DNA from: Pseudomonas viridiflava
Lineage (GTDB): Bacteria; Pseudomonadota; Gammaproteobacteria; Pseudomonadales; Pseudomonadaceae
Length of the DNA: 64,000 nt
Assembly: GCF_900580865.1 (NCBI RefSeq)
Contig: NZ_UTBZ01000095.1
Location: forward strand, 1 to 64,000
Direction of reading: 5' to 3'
A model generated the notes under the pieces. The model saw nothing but the letters and a program-made list of their open reading frames with translations. It was not told the origin of the DNA and did not search any database. The number at the start of each line of letters is the position of its first letter. Within the stretch, counting starts at the first letter, position 1. A program made the position numbers and the translations under genes. Shown here in pieces: positions 26,856 to 35,307 of the stretch.

Positions 26856-27854
26856 ATGTCAGAGCGTGTCTTGATCGATGGTTACAACCGCCGCGTCGAC
26901 TATCTGCGCATGTCGGTTACCGACCGCTGCGACTTCCGCTGCGTCTATTGCATGGCCGAAGACATGCAGTTTCTGCCACGGCAAAAAATCCTCACGCTGG
27001 AAGAGATCTATCAGCTGGCGCAGAGCTTCGTGGCGCTGGGGACGCGCAAGATTCGCCTGACCGGTGGCGAGCCGCTGATCCGTCCGGGCGTGGTCAAGCT
27101 CTGCGAGCAGATCGCCGCCCTGCCCGGCCTGCGCGAACTGTGCATGACCACCAACGGTTCACAACTGGGCAAACTCGCCGCGCCGCTGTTCGATGCCGGG
27201 GTCAAACGCCTGAACATCAGTCTCGACAGCCTCGATGCGCAGCGCTTCAAACAGATGACCCGCACCGGCGATCTGGCGCAGGTGATCAACGGCATCGATG
27301 CCGCGCGCAAGGCCGGTTTTACCCGCACTAAACTCAATGTCGTGGTGATGCAGGGTCGCAACGATGAGGAGATCAACGATCTGGTCAGCTTCGCGATTGA
27401 CCGGCAGCTCGACGTCTCTTTCATCGAAGAGATGCCGCTGGGGATCATCAGTGAACACAGCCGTGCCGAGTCGTTTTTCTCCAGCGCACAGGTGCGGGAA
27501 AAGATTGCCGAACGCTATACCCTGATCGACTCGGCGGAATCGACTCAAGGCCCTTCGCGCTACTGGCGGCTGGCGGAAGCGCCGGAGATTCGCCTGGGCT
27601 TTATCTCACCGCATAGCCACAATTTTTGCGGCACCTGCAACCGCGTGCGCCTCACCGTCGAAGGGTGCCTGCTACTGTGTCTGGGTAACGAGCATTCGGT
27701 GGATCTGAAAGCGGTGCTGCGCGCCCACCCGGGGCAACCGCAGCGGCTGGAGAAAGCCATCGTCGAGGCGATGAAACTCAAGCCGTATCGACATAATTTC
27801 GAAGTGAACGATGATGTTCAGGTCGTGCGCTTCATGAACATGACGGGCGGCTAG
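26856..27854 (+). CDS. moaA: GTP 3',8-cyclase MoaA
   Basis: 332 residues. It is a radical SAM enzyme with CDFRCVYC (C-x3-C-x2-C), a C-terminal second cluster ([10 protein letters not shown] ... GCLLLC) and the closing GG dipeptide. It makes the first intermediate of molybdenum cofactor synthesis with MoaC. The start is preceded by GCGAGGCTGTC. It is divergent from the oxidoreductase gene and carries the same operator. Confidence 0.97.
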   Translation: MSERVLIDGYNRRVDYLRMSVTDRCDFRCVYCMAEDMQFLPRQKILTLEEIYQLAQSFVALGTRKIRLTGGEPLIRPGVVKLCEQIAALPGLRELCMTTNGSQLGKLAAPLFDAGVKRLNISLDSLDAQRFKQMTRTGDLAQVINGIDAARKAGFTRTKLNVVVMQGRNDEEINDLVSFAIDRQLDVSFIEEMPLGIISEHSRAESFFSSAQVREKIAERYTLIDSAESTQGPSRYWRLAEAPEIRLGFISPHSHNFCGTCNRVRLTVEGCLLLCLGNEHSVDLKAVLRAHPGQPQRLEKAIVEAMKLKPYRHNFEVNDDVQVVRFMNMTGG

Positions 27855-27889
27855 ACCGCCCCTTCCAAGGGTTATCGGAACCGCACAGC

Positions 27890-28786
27890 ATGATCATCAG
27901 ACCCAAGGTCAACCAGTTCGCCATTCTCTTCACCCTCAAGGGTTCGATCGCCAAGCGCATCGCCCTGCGCACGTTGATGGTCACCCTCCTCGCCTCGGCC
28001 ATCGTGCTGGTGGAAATCCTTCATCCGAGCAACTTCACCAAGGTCAACGCCACGCCGTTTACCTTGCTCGGGTTGTCGCTGTCGATCTTCATGAATTTTC
28101 GCAACAACGCTTGCTATGACCGCTGGTATGAGGCACGTAAAGCCTGGGGCGAAGTGATCGTGCATATTCGCTCGGTGATTCGCGAAACTCATGTGATTCG
28201 TGAGTCGGTTGAGCGTAAACCGTTGCTGCTCAATCTTTGTGGTTTTGCTCATGCGTTGAACGCGCGGTTGCGTAAAGAAAACGAAGCGGACGCCAGCAGC
28301 CAGTGGATCATGCCCAAGCCCGATCCGCAGACGCCGGATTACAGCGGACGCATTTTGCAGACGGTTGGCCAGCAGTGTTCCGATCTGCATCAAAACGGTG
28401 AGCTGACTGAGTGGCGCTACATGTTGCTGGCTAATCACCTGACCAGCCTGACCCAGGCGCAAGCCGTGTGCGAACGGATCAAGACCACGCCACTGCCGTT
28501 TCCTTACACGCTGTTGCTGCACCGAACGATTTATCTGTTCTGCATCCTGTTGCCGTTTGCCATGGCCGAACCGCTGGGCTGGCTGACACCGTTGTTCACG
28601 GCGATCGTCAGCTATACGTTTTTTGGTCTGGATGCGATTGCCGATGAACTGGAAGACCCGTTTGGCCGCGACGAAAACGACCTGCCCACCGATGCACTGG
28701 TGCGCACCATCGAACGCGATATCCTCGCCGAGCTTGGCGCCGAAGTGCCGCCGGCGCTGAAGCCGGTGGACTATGTGCTGAGCTGA
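27890..28786 (+). CDS. Bestrophin-family (YneE/UPF0187) membrane protein
   Basis: 298 residues. It has the bestrophin-like signature FMNFRNNACYDRWYEARKAWG (in part) after two hydrophobic helices, and further helices at about 210-250 ending in TFFGLDAIADELEDPFG. Bacterial members are channels or channel-like proteins of the inner membrane. It starts 35 bp after moaA in the same direction, so may be co-transcribed, but a link with molybdenum is not known to me. Confidence 0.85.
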   Translation: MIIRPKVNQFAILFTLKGSIAKRIALRTLMVTLLASAIVLVEILHPSNFTKVNATPFTLLGLSLSIFMNFRNNACYDRWYEARKAWGEVIVHIRSVIRETHVIRESVERKPLLLNLCGFAHALNARLRKENEADASSQWIMPKPDPQTPDYSGRILQTVGQQCSDLHQNGELTEWRYMLLANHLTSLTQAQAVCERIKTTPLPFPYTLLLHRTIYLFCILLPFAMAEPLGWLTPLFTAIVSYTFFGLDAIADELEDPFGRDENDLPTDALVRTIERDILAELGAEVPPALKPVDYVLS

Positions 28787-28812
28787 TCCGTAGCTCTCCA
28801 GACACCTCAAAA

Positions 28813-29715
28813 CCCTGTGGGAGCGAGCTTGCTCGCGAAGAGGCCGTATCAGCAAACATCAATGTTGACTGACACTCCGCCTTCGCGAGCAGGCTCGCTC
28901 CCACAGGTTTGCGTACACCGCGGATATTGATGACCACCACAAAACCATTGTACGAGTGAGCCTGCTCGCGAAGGGGTCGGCCCAGTCAACATCTTCGTCG
29001 ACTGACCCTACGTCATCGCGAGCAGGCTCGCTCCCACAGGTTTTGCATTCACACCCGGATATTGATGAGCGCCATAAAACCATTGTGGGAGCGAGCTTGC
29101 TCGCGAAGAGGCCCTGTCAGCCAACATCAATTTTGACTGACACTCCGCCTTCGCGAGCAGGCTCACTCCCACAGGTTTTGCATTCACACCCGGATATTGA
29201 TGAGCGCCATAAAGCCATTGTGGGAGCGAGCTTGCTCGCGAAGAGGCCTTGTCAGTCACGATCAATGTTGACTGACAATCCGCCTTCGCGAGCAGGCTCG
29301 CTCCCACAGGTTTTGCATTCACACCCGGATATTGATGAGCGCCATAAAACCATTGTGGGAGCGAGCCTGCTCGCGAAGGGGTCGGCCCAGTCAACATCTT
29401 CGTCGACTGACCCTACGTCATCGCGAGCAGGCTCACTCCTACAGGTTTTGCATTCACACCCGGATATTGATGAGCGCCATAAAGCCATTGTGGGAGCGAG
29501 CTTGCTCGCGAAGAGGCCCTGTCAGCCAACATCAATGTTGACTGACACTCCGCCTTCGCGAGCAGGCTCGCTCCCACAGGGGTTCGCGTACACCGCGGAT
29601 ATTGATGACCACCACAAAACCAATGTGGGAGCGAGCCTGCTCGCGATGGCGGTTGACCAAGCAACGCAGATGTTGACTGTGCCACCGCCTTCGCGAGCAG
29701 GCTCGCTCCCACAGT
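28813..29715. repeat. Seven-unit tandem REPIN array
   Basis: Seven REPINs (each GTGGGAGCGAGC-type REP plus inverted partner) begin near 28814, 28949, 29083, 29219, 29353, 29488 and 29624, period about 135 bp. Spacers of units 2 and 5, and of 3 and 6, are nearly identical, showing amplification of larger blocks. Open frames through the array are artefacts of the repeat. Confidence 0.95.
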
Positions 29716-29731
29716 TTGATTGGTGGTGAGG

Positions 29732-30937
29732 TCAGAAGAGTTCGTTGAACGGGATAAAGCGCAGCGGGTCGCCGAGGTTGTGGGTGCTGTTCTCGGGGAT
29801 TTCCACCAGGCCATCGGCCCAGGTCGCGCCGAGCAGGACGCCGGAGCTTTGATTCGGATAGAGCACCGCACGCCCCGCCTCCAGCTTCACCCGCAGGTAT
29901 TCACGACGGCCGCCAGCCTTGTGCCAATCGAAGCCCGCGTTGACCGTAAAACTCAGCGGCATGACCTCTTCCACGCCTTGAATGCGCAGCAGATACGGCC
30001 GCGCCAACAACCCGAACGTCACCAGCGCCGAGGTCGGATTGCCTGGCAAACCTATCACCGGCACCGTGCCGAAATGCCCGACCGTCAGCGGTTTGCCAGG
30101 CTTGATCGCCAGTTTCCACAACAGCGGTTTGCCGTTGTCGCGTAGCACCTGCCCGAGGCAGTCGGCATCACCGGCAGACACGCCACCCGTAGTCAGAATC
30201 AGATCCGCGCGCACTTGCAGTTGCTCAAGCTTGAGCCGCGTCTGCGCCGGGCGATCAGGGAGGATGCCGGCGTCGATCACTTCACAACCCAGCTCACGCA
30301 ACCAGTGACCGAGCAACACACGGTTGCTGTTGTAGATACTGCCGGGCCGCAACGGCTGACCCGGTTCGACCAGTTCATCACCGGTCGACAACAACGCCAC
30401 ACGCGGGCGACGCACCACGTGCAGTTGCGCCAGCCCTTGCCCGGCGGCGACTGCCAGTTCGAACGGTCCAAGGCGTTTGCCGGCGCGCAACAGGATGTCG
30501 CCGACGCGATTTTCCTGACCTTGCGCGCGGATGTTCTGCCCCGCCTTCAGCGGCTGCAAGAAGCGCACGCGGCCGTCCTCCAGCACTTCGACGTTCTCCT
30601 GCATCTCGACGCAGGTAGCGCCGGGCGGCAGCGGTGCGCCGGTAAAAATCCGAGCGCAGGTGCCGGGCAGCAACGTGTCCGGCGCCAGCCCGGCGTAAAC
30701 CTTTTGCGAGACCTTAAGCGGCTGTCGGTGCAGATCGGCGAGATTGAGCGCGTAACCGTCCATGGCGCTGTTCGGCCACGGCGGCAAGTCGAGTGTCGCC
30801 ACCAGATCACTGGCCAGCACCCGCCCACGCGCCTCGTCGAGCGCCAGCAGTTCGCTGTCGGCCAGACGTTGCTCAATGGCCATGCCGAGCAATTGGTCGA
30901 GGGCGTCCTCGACCGGCATCAACGGTGCCTTGCTCAT
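29732..30937 (-). CDS. moeA: Molybdopterin molybdenumtransferase MoeA
   Basis: 401 residues; start at [13 protein letters not shown]. MoeA sequence: LDLPPWPNSAMDGYAL, RIFTGAPLPPGA, LSTGDELVEPGQPL, TTGGVSAGDADCLG, KPGKPLTVG, GLPGNPTSALVTF. It inserts molybdate into adenylylated molybdopterin. It overlaps moaB by 4 bp, forming a moaB-moeA operon driven from the moaB side. Confidence 0.96.
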   Translation of the reverse strand: MSKAPLMPVEDALDQLLGMAIEQRLADSELLALDEARGRVLASDLVATLDLPPWPNSAMDGYALNLADLHRQPLKVSQKVYAGLAPDTLLPGTCARIFTGAPLPPGATCVEMQENVEVLEDGRVRFLQPLKAGQNIRAQGQENRVGDILLRAGKRLGPFELAVAAGQGLAQLHVVRRPRVALLSTGDELVEPGQPLRPGSIYNSNRVLLGHWLRELGCEVIDAGILPDRPAQTRLKLEQLQVRADLILTTGGVSAGDADCLGQVLRDNGKPLLWKLAIKPGKPLTVGHFGTVPVIGLPGNPTSALVTFGLLARPYLLRIQGVEEVMPLSFTVNAGFDWHKAGGRREYLRVKLEAGRAVLYPNQSSGVLLGATWADGLVEIPENSTHNLGDPLRFIPFNELF

Positions 30938-31473
30938 CCGCGTGTTCCGCAGGCTTGCACGGTTTTCAAGTGCGGGACGAAGTTGCACGGGCGATGACGG
31001 TTGTCGAGCTGCTCGGCAAGAATGCCTTCCCACGCCGTGCGACAGGCGCCAGTCGAACCTGGCAGGCAGCAGACCAGCGTGCCGTTCGACAGCCCGGCCA
31101 GCGCGCGGCTTTGCACGGTGGATGTACCGATATCCAGAATCGAAATCGCCCGAAACAGTTCGCCGAAGCCGTCAATCTGCTTATCAAACAAGCAGGCCAC
31201 CGCTTCCGGCGTGCTGTCGCGCCCGGTGAAACCAGTGCCGCCAGTGATCAGCACCGCCTGAATGCCTTCGTCGGCAATCCAGTTCGCTACCTGAGCGCGG
31301 ACTTTGTACAGATCATCCTTGAGCAAGTTACGCTCGCTCAACGTGTGCCCTGCTTCCAGCAAACGACTGACCAGCAACTGGCCCGAGGTATCGCTGGCGT
31401 AATCGCGAGTATCGCTGACCGTCAGCACGGCAATATTCAGGGGGACAAACAGGGCATCGGCTTTTGTGCTCAT
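30934..31473 (-). CDS. moaB: Molybdopterin adenylyltransferase family protein MoaB
   Basis: 179 residues; start at MSTKAD. It has the MogA/MoaB motifs [27 protein letters not shown] and [12 protein letters not shown]. It probably adenylylates molybdopterin before MoeA acts. It is divergent from the LysR gene, with mirrored operators between the two genes. Confidence 0.95.
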   Translation of the reverse strand: MSTKADALFVPLNIAVLTVSDTRDYASDTSGQLLVSRLLEAGHTLSERNLLKDDLYKVRAQVANWIADEGIQAVLITGGTGFTGRDSTPEAVACLFDKQIDGFGELFRAISILDIGTSTVQSRALAGLSNGTLVCCLPGSTGACRTAWEGILAEQLDNRHRPCNFVPHLKTVQACGTRG

Positions 31474-31536
31474 GGCAGTTCTCCGGCAGCAGTCAATCAA
31501 CATTGCCGAGCAGCCTAAGTGCCACTTATGAGTACT

Positions 31537-31578
31537 GTCTAATCACTCTGGCCAACCACATTATCGACCCGCTCTATC
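31537..31578 (-). promoter_or_regulatory. Composite LysR-type operator, copy 3 (moaB-moeA)
   Basis: GTCTAATC (31537-31544), 16 bp, TTATCGA-N5-TCTATC (31561-31578). All 21 defined bases are identical to copy 1. Confidence 0.78.
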
Positions 31579-31618
31579 GGTGCTTTTCACCTCGCTAAAC
31601 GCCAGCAGAACCGGGCCT

Positions 31619-31660
31619 GATAGAGCCGATCGATAGTCCCTTAAACACTTCCGATTGGAC
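31619..31660 (+). promoter_or_regulatory. Composite LysR-type operator, copy 4 (LysR gene)
   Basis: GATAGA-N5-TCGATAG (31619-31636), 16 bp, GATTGGAC (31653-31660). It is the mirror image of copy 3 and faces the regulator's own gene. Confidence 0.78.
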
Positions 31661-31762
31661 GAACAACTGTTCAAGTGAGATCGTCGCACCCTGCGCTTTT
31701 CGTGCGCCCTGCGCATCTGCGTCAATACTCAATCAAAAAATCCCCATCGAGCAGGTGCCTTC

Positions 31763-32662
31763 GTGGACATCAAACAACTCAAGTTCCTGATCGCGCTGGA
31801 CGAAACCCGCCACTTCGGCCAGGCCGCCGCACGCTGTCACATCACCCAACCGACGTTGTCGATGCGCCTGCGCAATCTCGAAGACGAACTGGATCTGGTA
31901 CTGGTCAACCGTGGCCAGCGCTTTGAAGGTTTCACCCAGGCTGGCGAGCGTGTGCTGGCCTGGGCGCGTACCTTGCTCGCAGCACATGACGGATTGTTCG
32001 CCGAAGCGGCGGCCTGTCGCGGGCAATTGGTGGGTAGTCTGCGTCTGGGTCTGGTGCCGCTGAGCAGCTTCAACCCGGTCAATTACATTCAGGGTTTGTC
32101 GGGGACGTATCCGGAGTTGAAGTTCAGCCTGTCGTCGCTCAGTTCTGACGAGATCATCGCCGGGCTGGGCAATAACCAACTCGACTTGGGCGTGTGCTAC
32201 CTGGACCACGTCAACCCGAACTATTTCGAGTTTTTCGAGATCGGCGAGACCCGTGTCGGCCTGCTTTACGACAACCGGCATTTCCAGTTCGAAGGCTCGG
32301 AAATGAGCTGGGAAGACGCCGCCGAACTGCCGCTGGGGATGATCACCGCCGGCATGCATTACCGCAAATCCATCGACTTGAGTTTCCGCAGCCGTGGCCT
32401 CAGCCCGCAGCCGATCATGGAAAGCGACTCCACCTATCAGCTGTTGCAGGCGATTCACCAAGGCTTCTGTTGCGCGATCATGCCTCTGGACAGCGGCCTG
32501 GAAGAGCCGATTGAGCACCTCTCGTTCATGCAGTTGCCCGACGCCAGTGTGCTCGCGCCGCTGGGGCTGGTGATGCGCAAGACCGAACCGCGCTCGGCGA
32601 TTGCCGAGAAGTGTTTTGCCGAGGCGCGGAAGTTGTTTGGGGTTGAAGTGTCTGCTCAGTAA
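31763..32662 (+). CDS. LysR-family regulator of the molybdenum block
   Basis: 299 residues, GTG start. The N-terminal winged helix (MDIKQLKFLIALDETRHFGQ, AARCHITQPTLSMRLRNLEDEL in parts) is followed by a LysR substrate-binding domain (LVGSLRLGLVPLSSF onwards). It is divergent from moaB-moeA, the usual arrangement for a LysR activator of that operon. Two palindromes in the 289-bp gap, and three more before related genes, make it the best candidate for their DNA-binding protein. The inducer is unknown; formate, molybdate or a redox signal are guesses. Confidence 0.9.
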   Translation: MDIKQLKFLIALDETRHFGQAAARCHITQPTLSMRLRNLEDELDLVLVNRGQRFEGFTQAGERVLAWARTLLAAHDGLFAEAAACRGQLVGSLRLGLVPLSSFNPVNYIQGLSGTYPELKFSLSSLSSDEIIAGLGNNQLDLGVCYLDHVNPNYFEFFEIGETRVGLLYDNRHFQFEGSEMSWEDAAELPLGMITAGMHYRKSIDLSFRSRGLSPQPIMESDSTYQLLQAIHQGFCCAIMPLDSGLEEPIEHLSFMQLPDASVLAPLGLVMRKTEPRSAIAEKCFAEARKLFGVEVSAQ

Positions 32663-32680
32663 TTGATGTTGGATGTCAGG

Positions 32681-32757
32681 CCGCCTTCGCGAGCAGGCTC
32701 GCTCCCACAGTTGAAATGCATTCCCCCTGTGGGAGCGAGCCTGCTCGCGAAGAGGCC
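32681..32757. repeat. REPIN, GTGGGAGCGAGC family
   Basis: Inverted pair with a short 21-bp centre, between the LysR gene and the fdhD promoter. Confidence 0.9.
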
Positions 32758-32782
32758 CGAACAGTCGATACAAATCCTGGTT

Positions 32783-32824
32783 GATCGACCAAAGCAATCA
32801 CCACATCAGAACAAGCGATTGGAC
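32783..32824 (+). promoter_or_regulatory. Composite LysR-type operator, copy 5 (fdhD-moaCDE)
   Basis: GATCGA-N5-GCAATCA (32783-32800), 16 bp, GATTGGAC (32817-32824). One half-site is degenerate. GTAGCCT lies 17 bp after TTGGAC, matching the -10 position at moaA. Confidence 0.7.
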
Positions 32825-32879
32825 GCACTTTTAACGCCCCCGTAGCCTGAACACTCTTCAGCGCCTCGGGACTTTCAAG

Positions 32880-33725
32880 ATGCTCTGCCAAGTCGAAACC
32901 ATCACAGAACCCAGCACCGAACCCAACGCCCCCGCACCACAACCGGCGCAAGTGGCGTTTCGCGAATACCTGCCCGACGCCGCTCTCTCGCACGCAGCGC
33001 TGGCCTCGGAAATCGCCCTCGCCATCAGCTACAACGGCCTGAGCCAGGCAGTGATGATGGTCTCGCCCGGCAACCTCGAAGACTTCATCCGTGGCTTCAG
33101 CCTGAGCAACGCGATCATCGACAGCGTCGACGAGATCTACGATATCCGCCTCACGCATTTCGAGCAGGCCTGTCAGGCCGATGTACAGATTTCCAGCCGT
33201 GCGTTCTGGGCCTTGAAAGATCATCGTCGGCAAATGACCGGTACCAGCGGCTGTGGCATCTGCGGCGTCGAAGCGCTGGAACAGGCGCTGCCACAACTGC
33301 AGATCCTGCAACCGTCGGCACTGCCGCCAGCAGAGCATTTCGACGGCATTCGCCAACGCATCGAAGCCGCTCAACAACTGGCGCGCAGCAGCGGCGCCCT
33401 GCATGCCGCGCTGTACTTCGACGCTGACGGTGAAGCCTTGCTGTGCCGCGAAGACATCGGCCGCCACAACGCCCTCGACAAGCTGATCGGTGCAATGCAA
33501 ATCGACGCCATCGATGCGACTGAAGGCTTCGTCGTGGTCACCAGCCGTTGCAGCCTCGAACTGATTCACAAAGCTGTGCGAGCACGCCTCGGCACCCTTG
33601 TCAGTCTGTCAGCGCCTACCGCTTTGACTGTGCGTTGGGCGCTCAGGCACCGGCTCAATCTGATCCACATTCCGCACCGCAACGCCCCGCGAATTTACAG
33701 CCCGATCCAGGAGTTTTCCGCATGA
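32880..33725 (+). CDS. fdhD: Formate dehydrogenase sulfur carrier FdhD
   Basis: 281 residues. It has the FdhD motifs GCGICG (Cys125/Cys128 pair), [30 protein letters not shown] and [21 protein letters not shown] in part. FdhD passes sulfur to the Mo-bisMGD cofactor of formate dehydrogenases. Its only molybdoenzyme neighbour is the YdeP/FdhF-like protein 6 kb to the left, which shares its operator. The stop overlaps moaC by 4 bp. Confidence 0.96.
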   Translation: MLCQVETITEPSTEPNAPAPQPAQVAFREYLPDAALSHAALASEIALAISYNGLSQAVMMVSPGNLEDFIRGFSLSNAIIDSVDEIYDIRLTHFEQACQADVQISSRAFWALKDHRRQMTGTSGCGICGVEALEQALPQLQILQPSALPPAEHFDGIRQRIEAAQQLARSSGALHAALYFDADGEALLCREDIGRHNALDKLIGAMQIDAIDATEGFVVVTSRCSLELIHKAVRARLGTLVSLSAPTALTVRWALRHRLNLIHIPHRNAPRIYSPIQEFSA

Positions 33726-34207
33726 GCCACACCCTCACCCACCTCGACGATCAGGGCCGCGCCAACATGGTCGACGTCAGCGACAAAGCCGCGACCCGCC
33801 GCGAAGCCACGGCGCAAGCCTGGGTGCAGATGCTCCCGGAAACCTTGCAGATGATTCAGGCCAACGGTCATCCCAAGGGTGACGTGTTCGCCGTGGCGCG
33901 GATTGCCGGAATACAAGCGGCCAAGCGCACTCATGAACTGATCCCGCTGTGCCATGCGCTGCTGCTCAGCTCGATTCACGTCGAACTCAAGGCCTGCGAG
34001 CCGGACCGCGTGCAGATCACCAGCACCTGCCGCCTCACCGGCCAGACCGGCGTCGAACTCGAAGCGCTGACCGCCGCCAGCGTTGCCGCGCTGACCATTT
34101 ACGACATGTGCAAAGCGGTGGACCGGGCCATGGTCATTGGCGATATCCGCCTGCTCAGCAAACAGGGTGGCCGTTCCGGTCATTTTCAATGGGAGGACGC
34201 GCGATGA
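33722..34207 (+). CDS. moaC: Cyclic pyranopterin monophosphate synthase MoaC
   Basis: 161 residues, [11 protein letters not shown] start. It carries MoaC motifs [66 protein letters not shown] and MCKAVDRAM. It converts the MoaA product to cPMP. It is translationally coupled to fdhD and moaD by ATGA overlaps on both sides. Confidence 0.97.
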   Translation: MSHTLTHLDDQGRANMVDVSDKAATRREATAQAWVQMLPETLQMIQANGHPKGDVFAVARIAGIQAAKRTHELIPLCHALLLSSIHVELKACEPDRVQITSTCRLTGQTGVELEALTAASVAALTIYDMCKAVDRAMVIGDIRLLSKQGGRSGHFQWEDAR

Positions 34208-34455
34208 TCCTGATCAACTACTTCGCCAGCTACCGTGACCGGTTGAATCTGGGCGGTGAAAAAATCCCGCTGACTGAGGCTTTGGGCAGCGTTGAAGATG
34301 TCCGGCAGATGCTCATGCAGCGCGGCGAGCTGTGGCGTGAAGTGCTCGGCGCCGGCAACCTGATGTGCGCGGTGAATCAGGAGTTGTGTCAGCCGAGTCA
34401 GGTGGTTGAGGACTTCGATGAGATCGCTTTTTTCCCGCCAGTGACCGGGGGTTGA
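34204..34455 (+). CDS. moaD: Molybdopterin synthase small subunit MoaD
   Basis: 83 residues, ATG overlapping the moaC stop. It has a ubiquitin-like fold pattern ([35 protein letters not shown]) and ends in the diglycine that becomes thiocarboxylated. It donates sulfur to cPMP in complex with MoaE, whose gene starts 3 bp later. Confidence 0.96.
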   Translation: MILINYFASYRDRLNLGGEKIPLTEALGSVEDVRQMLMQRGELWREVLGAGNLMCAVNQELCQPSQVVEDFDEIAFFPPVTGG

Positions 34456-34458
34456 TCG

Positions 34459-34920
34459 ATGACGATTCGAGTCCAGCACAAGAGCTTCGATGTCGGCCAG
34501 TTGACGGCTGATCTGCACGCGCGCAATCCACGGGTGGGCGCGGTGGTGAATTTCATTGGTTATGTGCGTGATCTGAATATTGGTCAGAGCGTGCATGAAC
34601 TGTTTCTTGAGCACTATCCGGGCATGACCGAAAAGGCTCTTGAGCAGATTGCCGCAGAAGCCCGCGAGCGCTGGCCGTTGTTGGGGGTGGAGATTGTGCA
34701 TCGGGTCGGTGCGTTGTCGGTGAGTGAGCCGATCGTGTTTGTCGGGGTTAGCAGCAAGCATCGGCACATGGCGTTTGAAGCCTGCGCGTTCATCATGGAC
34801 GTGCTCAAGACTCGCGCGCCGTTCTGGAAGCGTGAGACCACGGCGCATGGGGCGCACTGGGTCGAGGCGCGGGAGAGTGATCGGAATGCGGCTTTGCGCT
34901 GGAGTCTGGCGCATGCCTGA
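34459..34920 (+). CDS. moaE: Molybdopterin synthase large subunit MoaE
   Basis: 153 residues. MoaE motifs: GAVVNFIGYVRD, LEHYPGMTEKALEQIA, IVHRVGALSVSEPIVFVGVSS, HRHMAFEACAFIMDVLKTRAPFWK (in part). It is the catalytic half of molybdopterin synthase. It is the last gene of fdhD-moaCDE; family-3 repeats follow rather than a classical terminator. Confidence 0.97.
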   Translation: MTIRVQHKSFDVGQLTADLHARNPRVGAVVNFIGYVRDLNIGQSVHELFLEHYPGMTEKALEQIAAEARERWPLLGVEIVHRVGALSVSEPIVFVGVSSKHRHMAFEACAFIMDVLKTRAPFWKRETTAHGAHWVEARESDRNAALRWSLAHA

Positions 34921-34930
34921 AGAGCAAAAG

Positions 34931-35255
34931 CCCCTCACCCTAGCCCTCTCCCAAAGGGAGAGGGGACTGATTGGGGGATATTGTAGAAGTACGCCGACGT
35001 GAAGGAGTTGTAGTGAATCCATAATCGACGGGTACGGGTCGATGACGATGCCAGACACATCGATCAGCCCCTTCGCGTGATCATCAAATCCATAATCGAC
35101 TCGGTATTTCAGGTCGACGAACAACGCCAGACACCTCGGTCGGCCCCTTCGGGTGATCATCAAATCCATAATCGACTCGATTTTTCAGGTCGATGGATAA
35201 CGCCAGACACCTCGTTCGGCCCCCTCTCCCTCTGGGAGAGGGCTGGGGTGAGGGT
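34931..35255. repeat. CCCTCACCC-type inverted element with triplicated centre
   Basis: Outer arms CCCCTCACCCTAGCCCTCTCC and CTCTGGGAGAGGGCTGGGGT (in part) are inverted. Inside, a unit of about 71-76 bp beginning AATCCATAATCGAC occurs three times (from 35017, 35088 and 35164), the last two nearly identical. Confidence 0.85.
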
Positions 35256-35307
35256 TTAAAGTCTGATTAGATAACCAATTCGCCAGGATTCAACCCCGGA
35301 GTCTCGC

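Noticed and set aside
28813..29715. CRISPR-like array
   Set aside because: Period is about 135 bp, the repeats are REP palindromes with related spacers, and there are no cas genes.
28956..29729. A 257-codon open frame with a repeated protein pattern
   Set aside because: It is the translation of the tandem REPIN array; the pattern (ASLLAK, SRAGSLPQ) recurs wherever REP copies occur in either strand.
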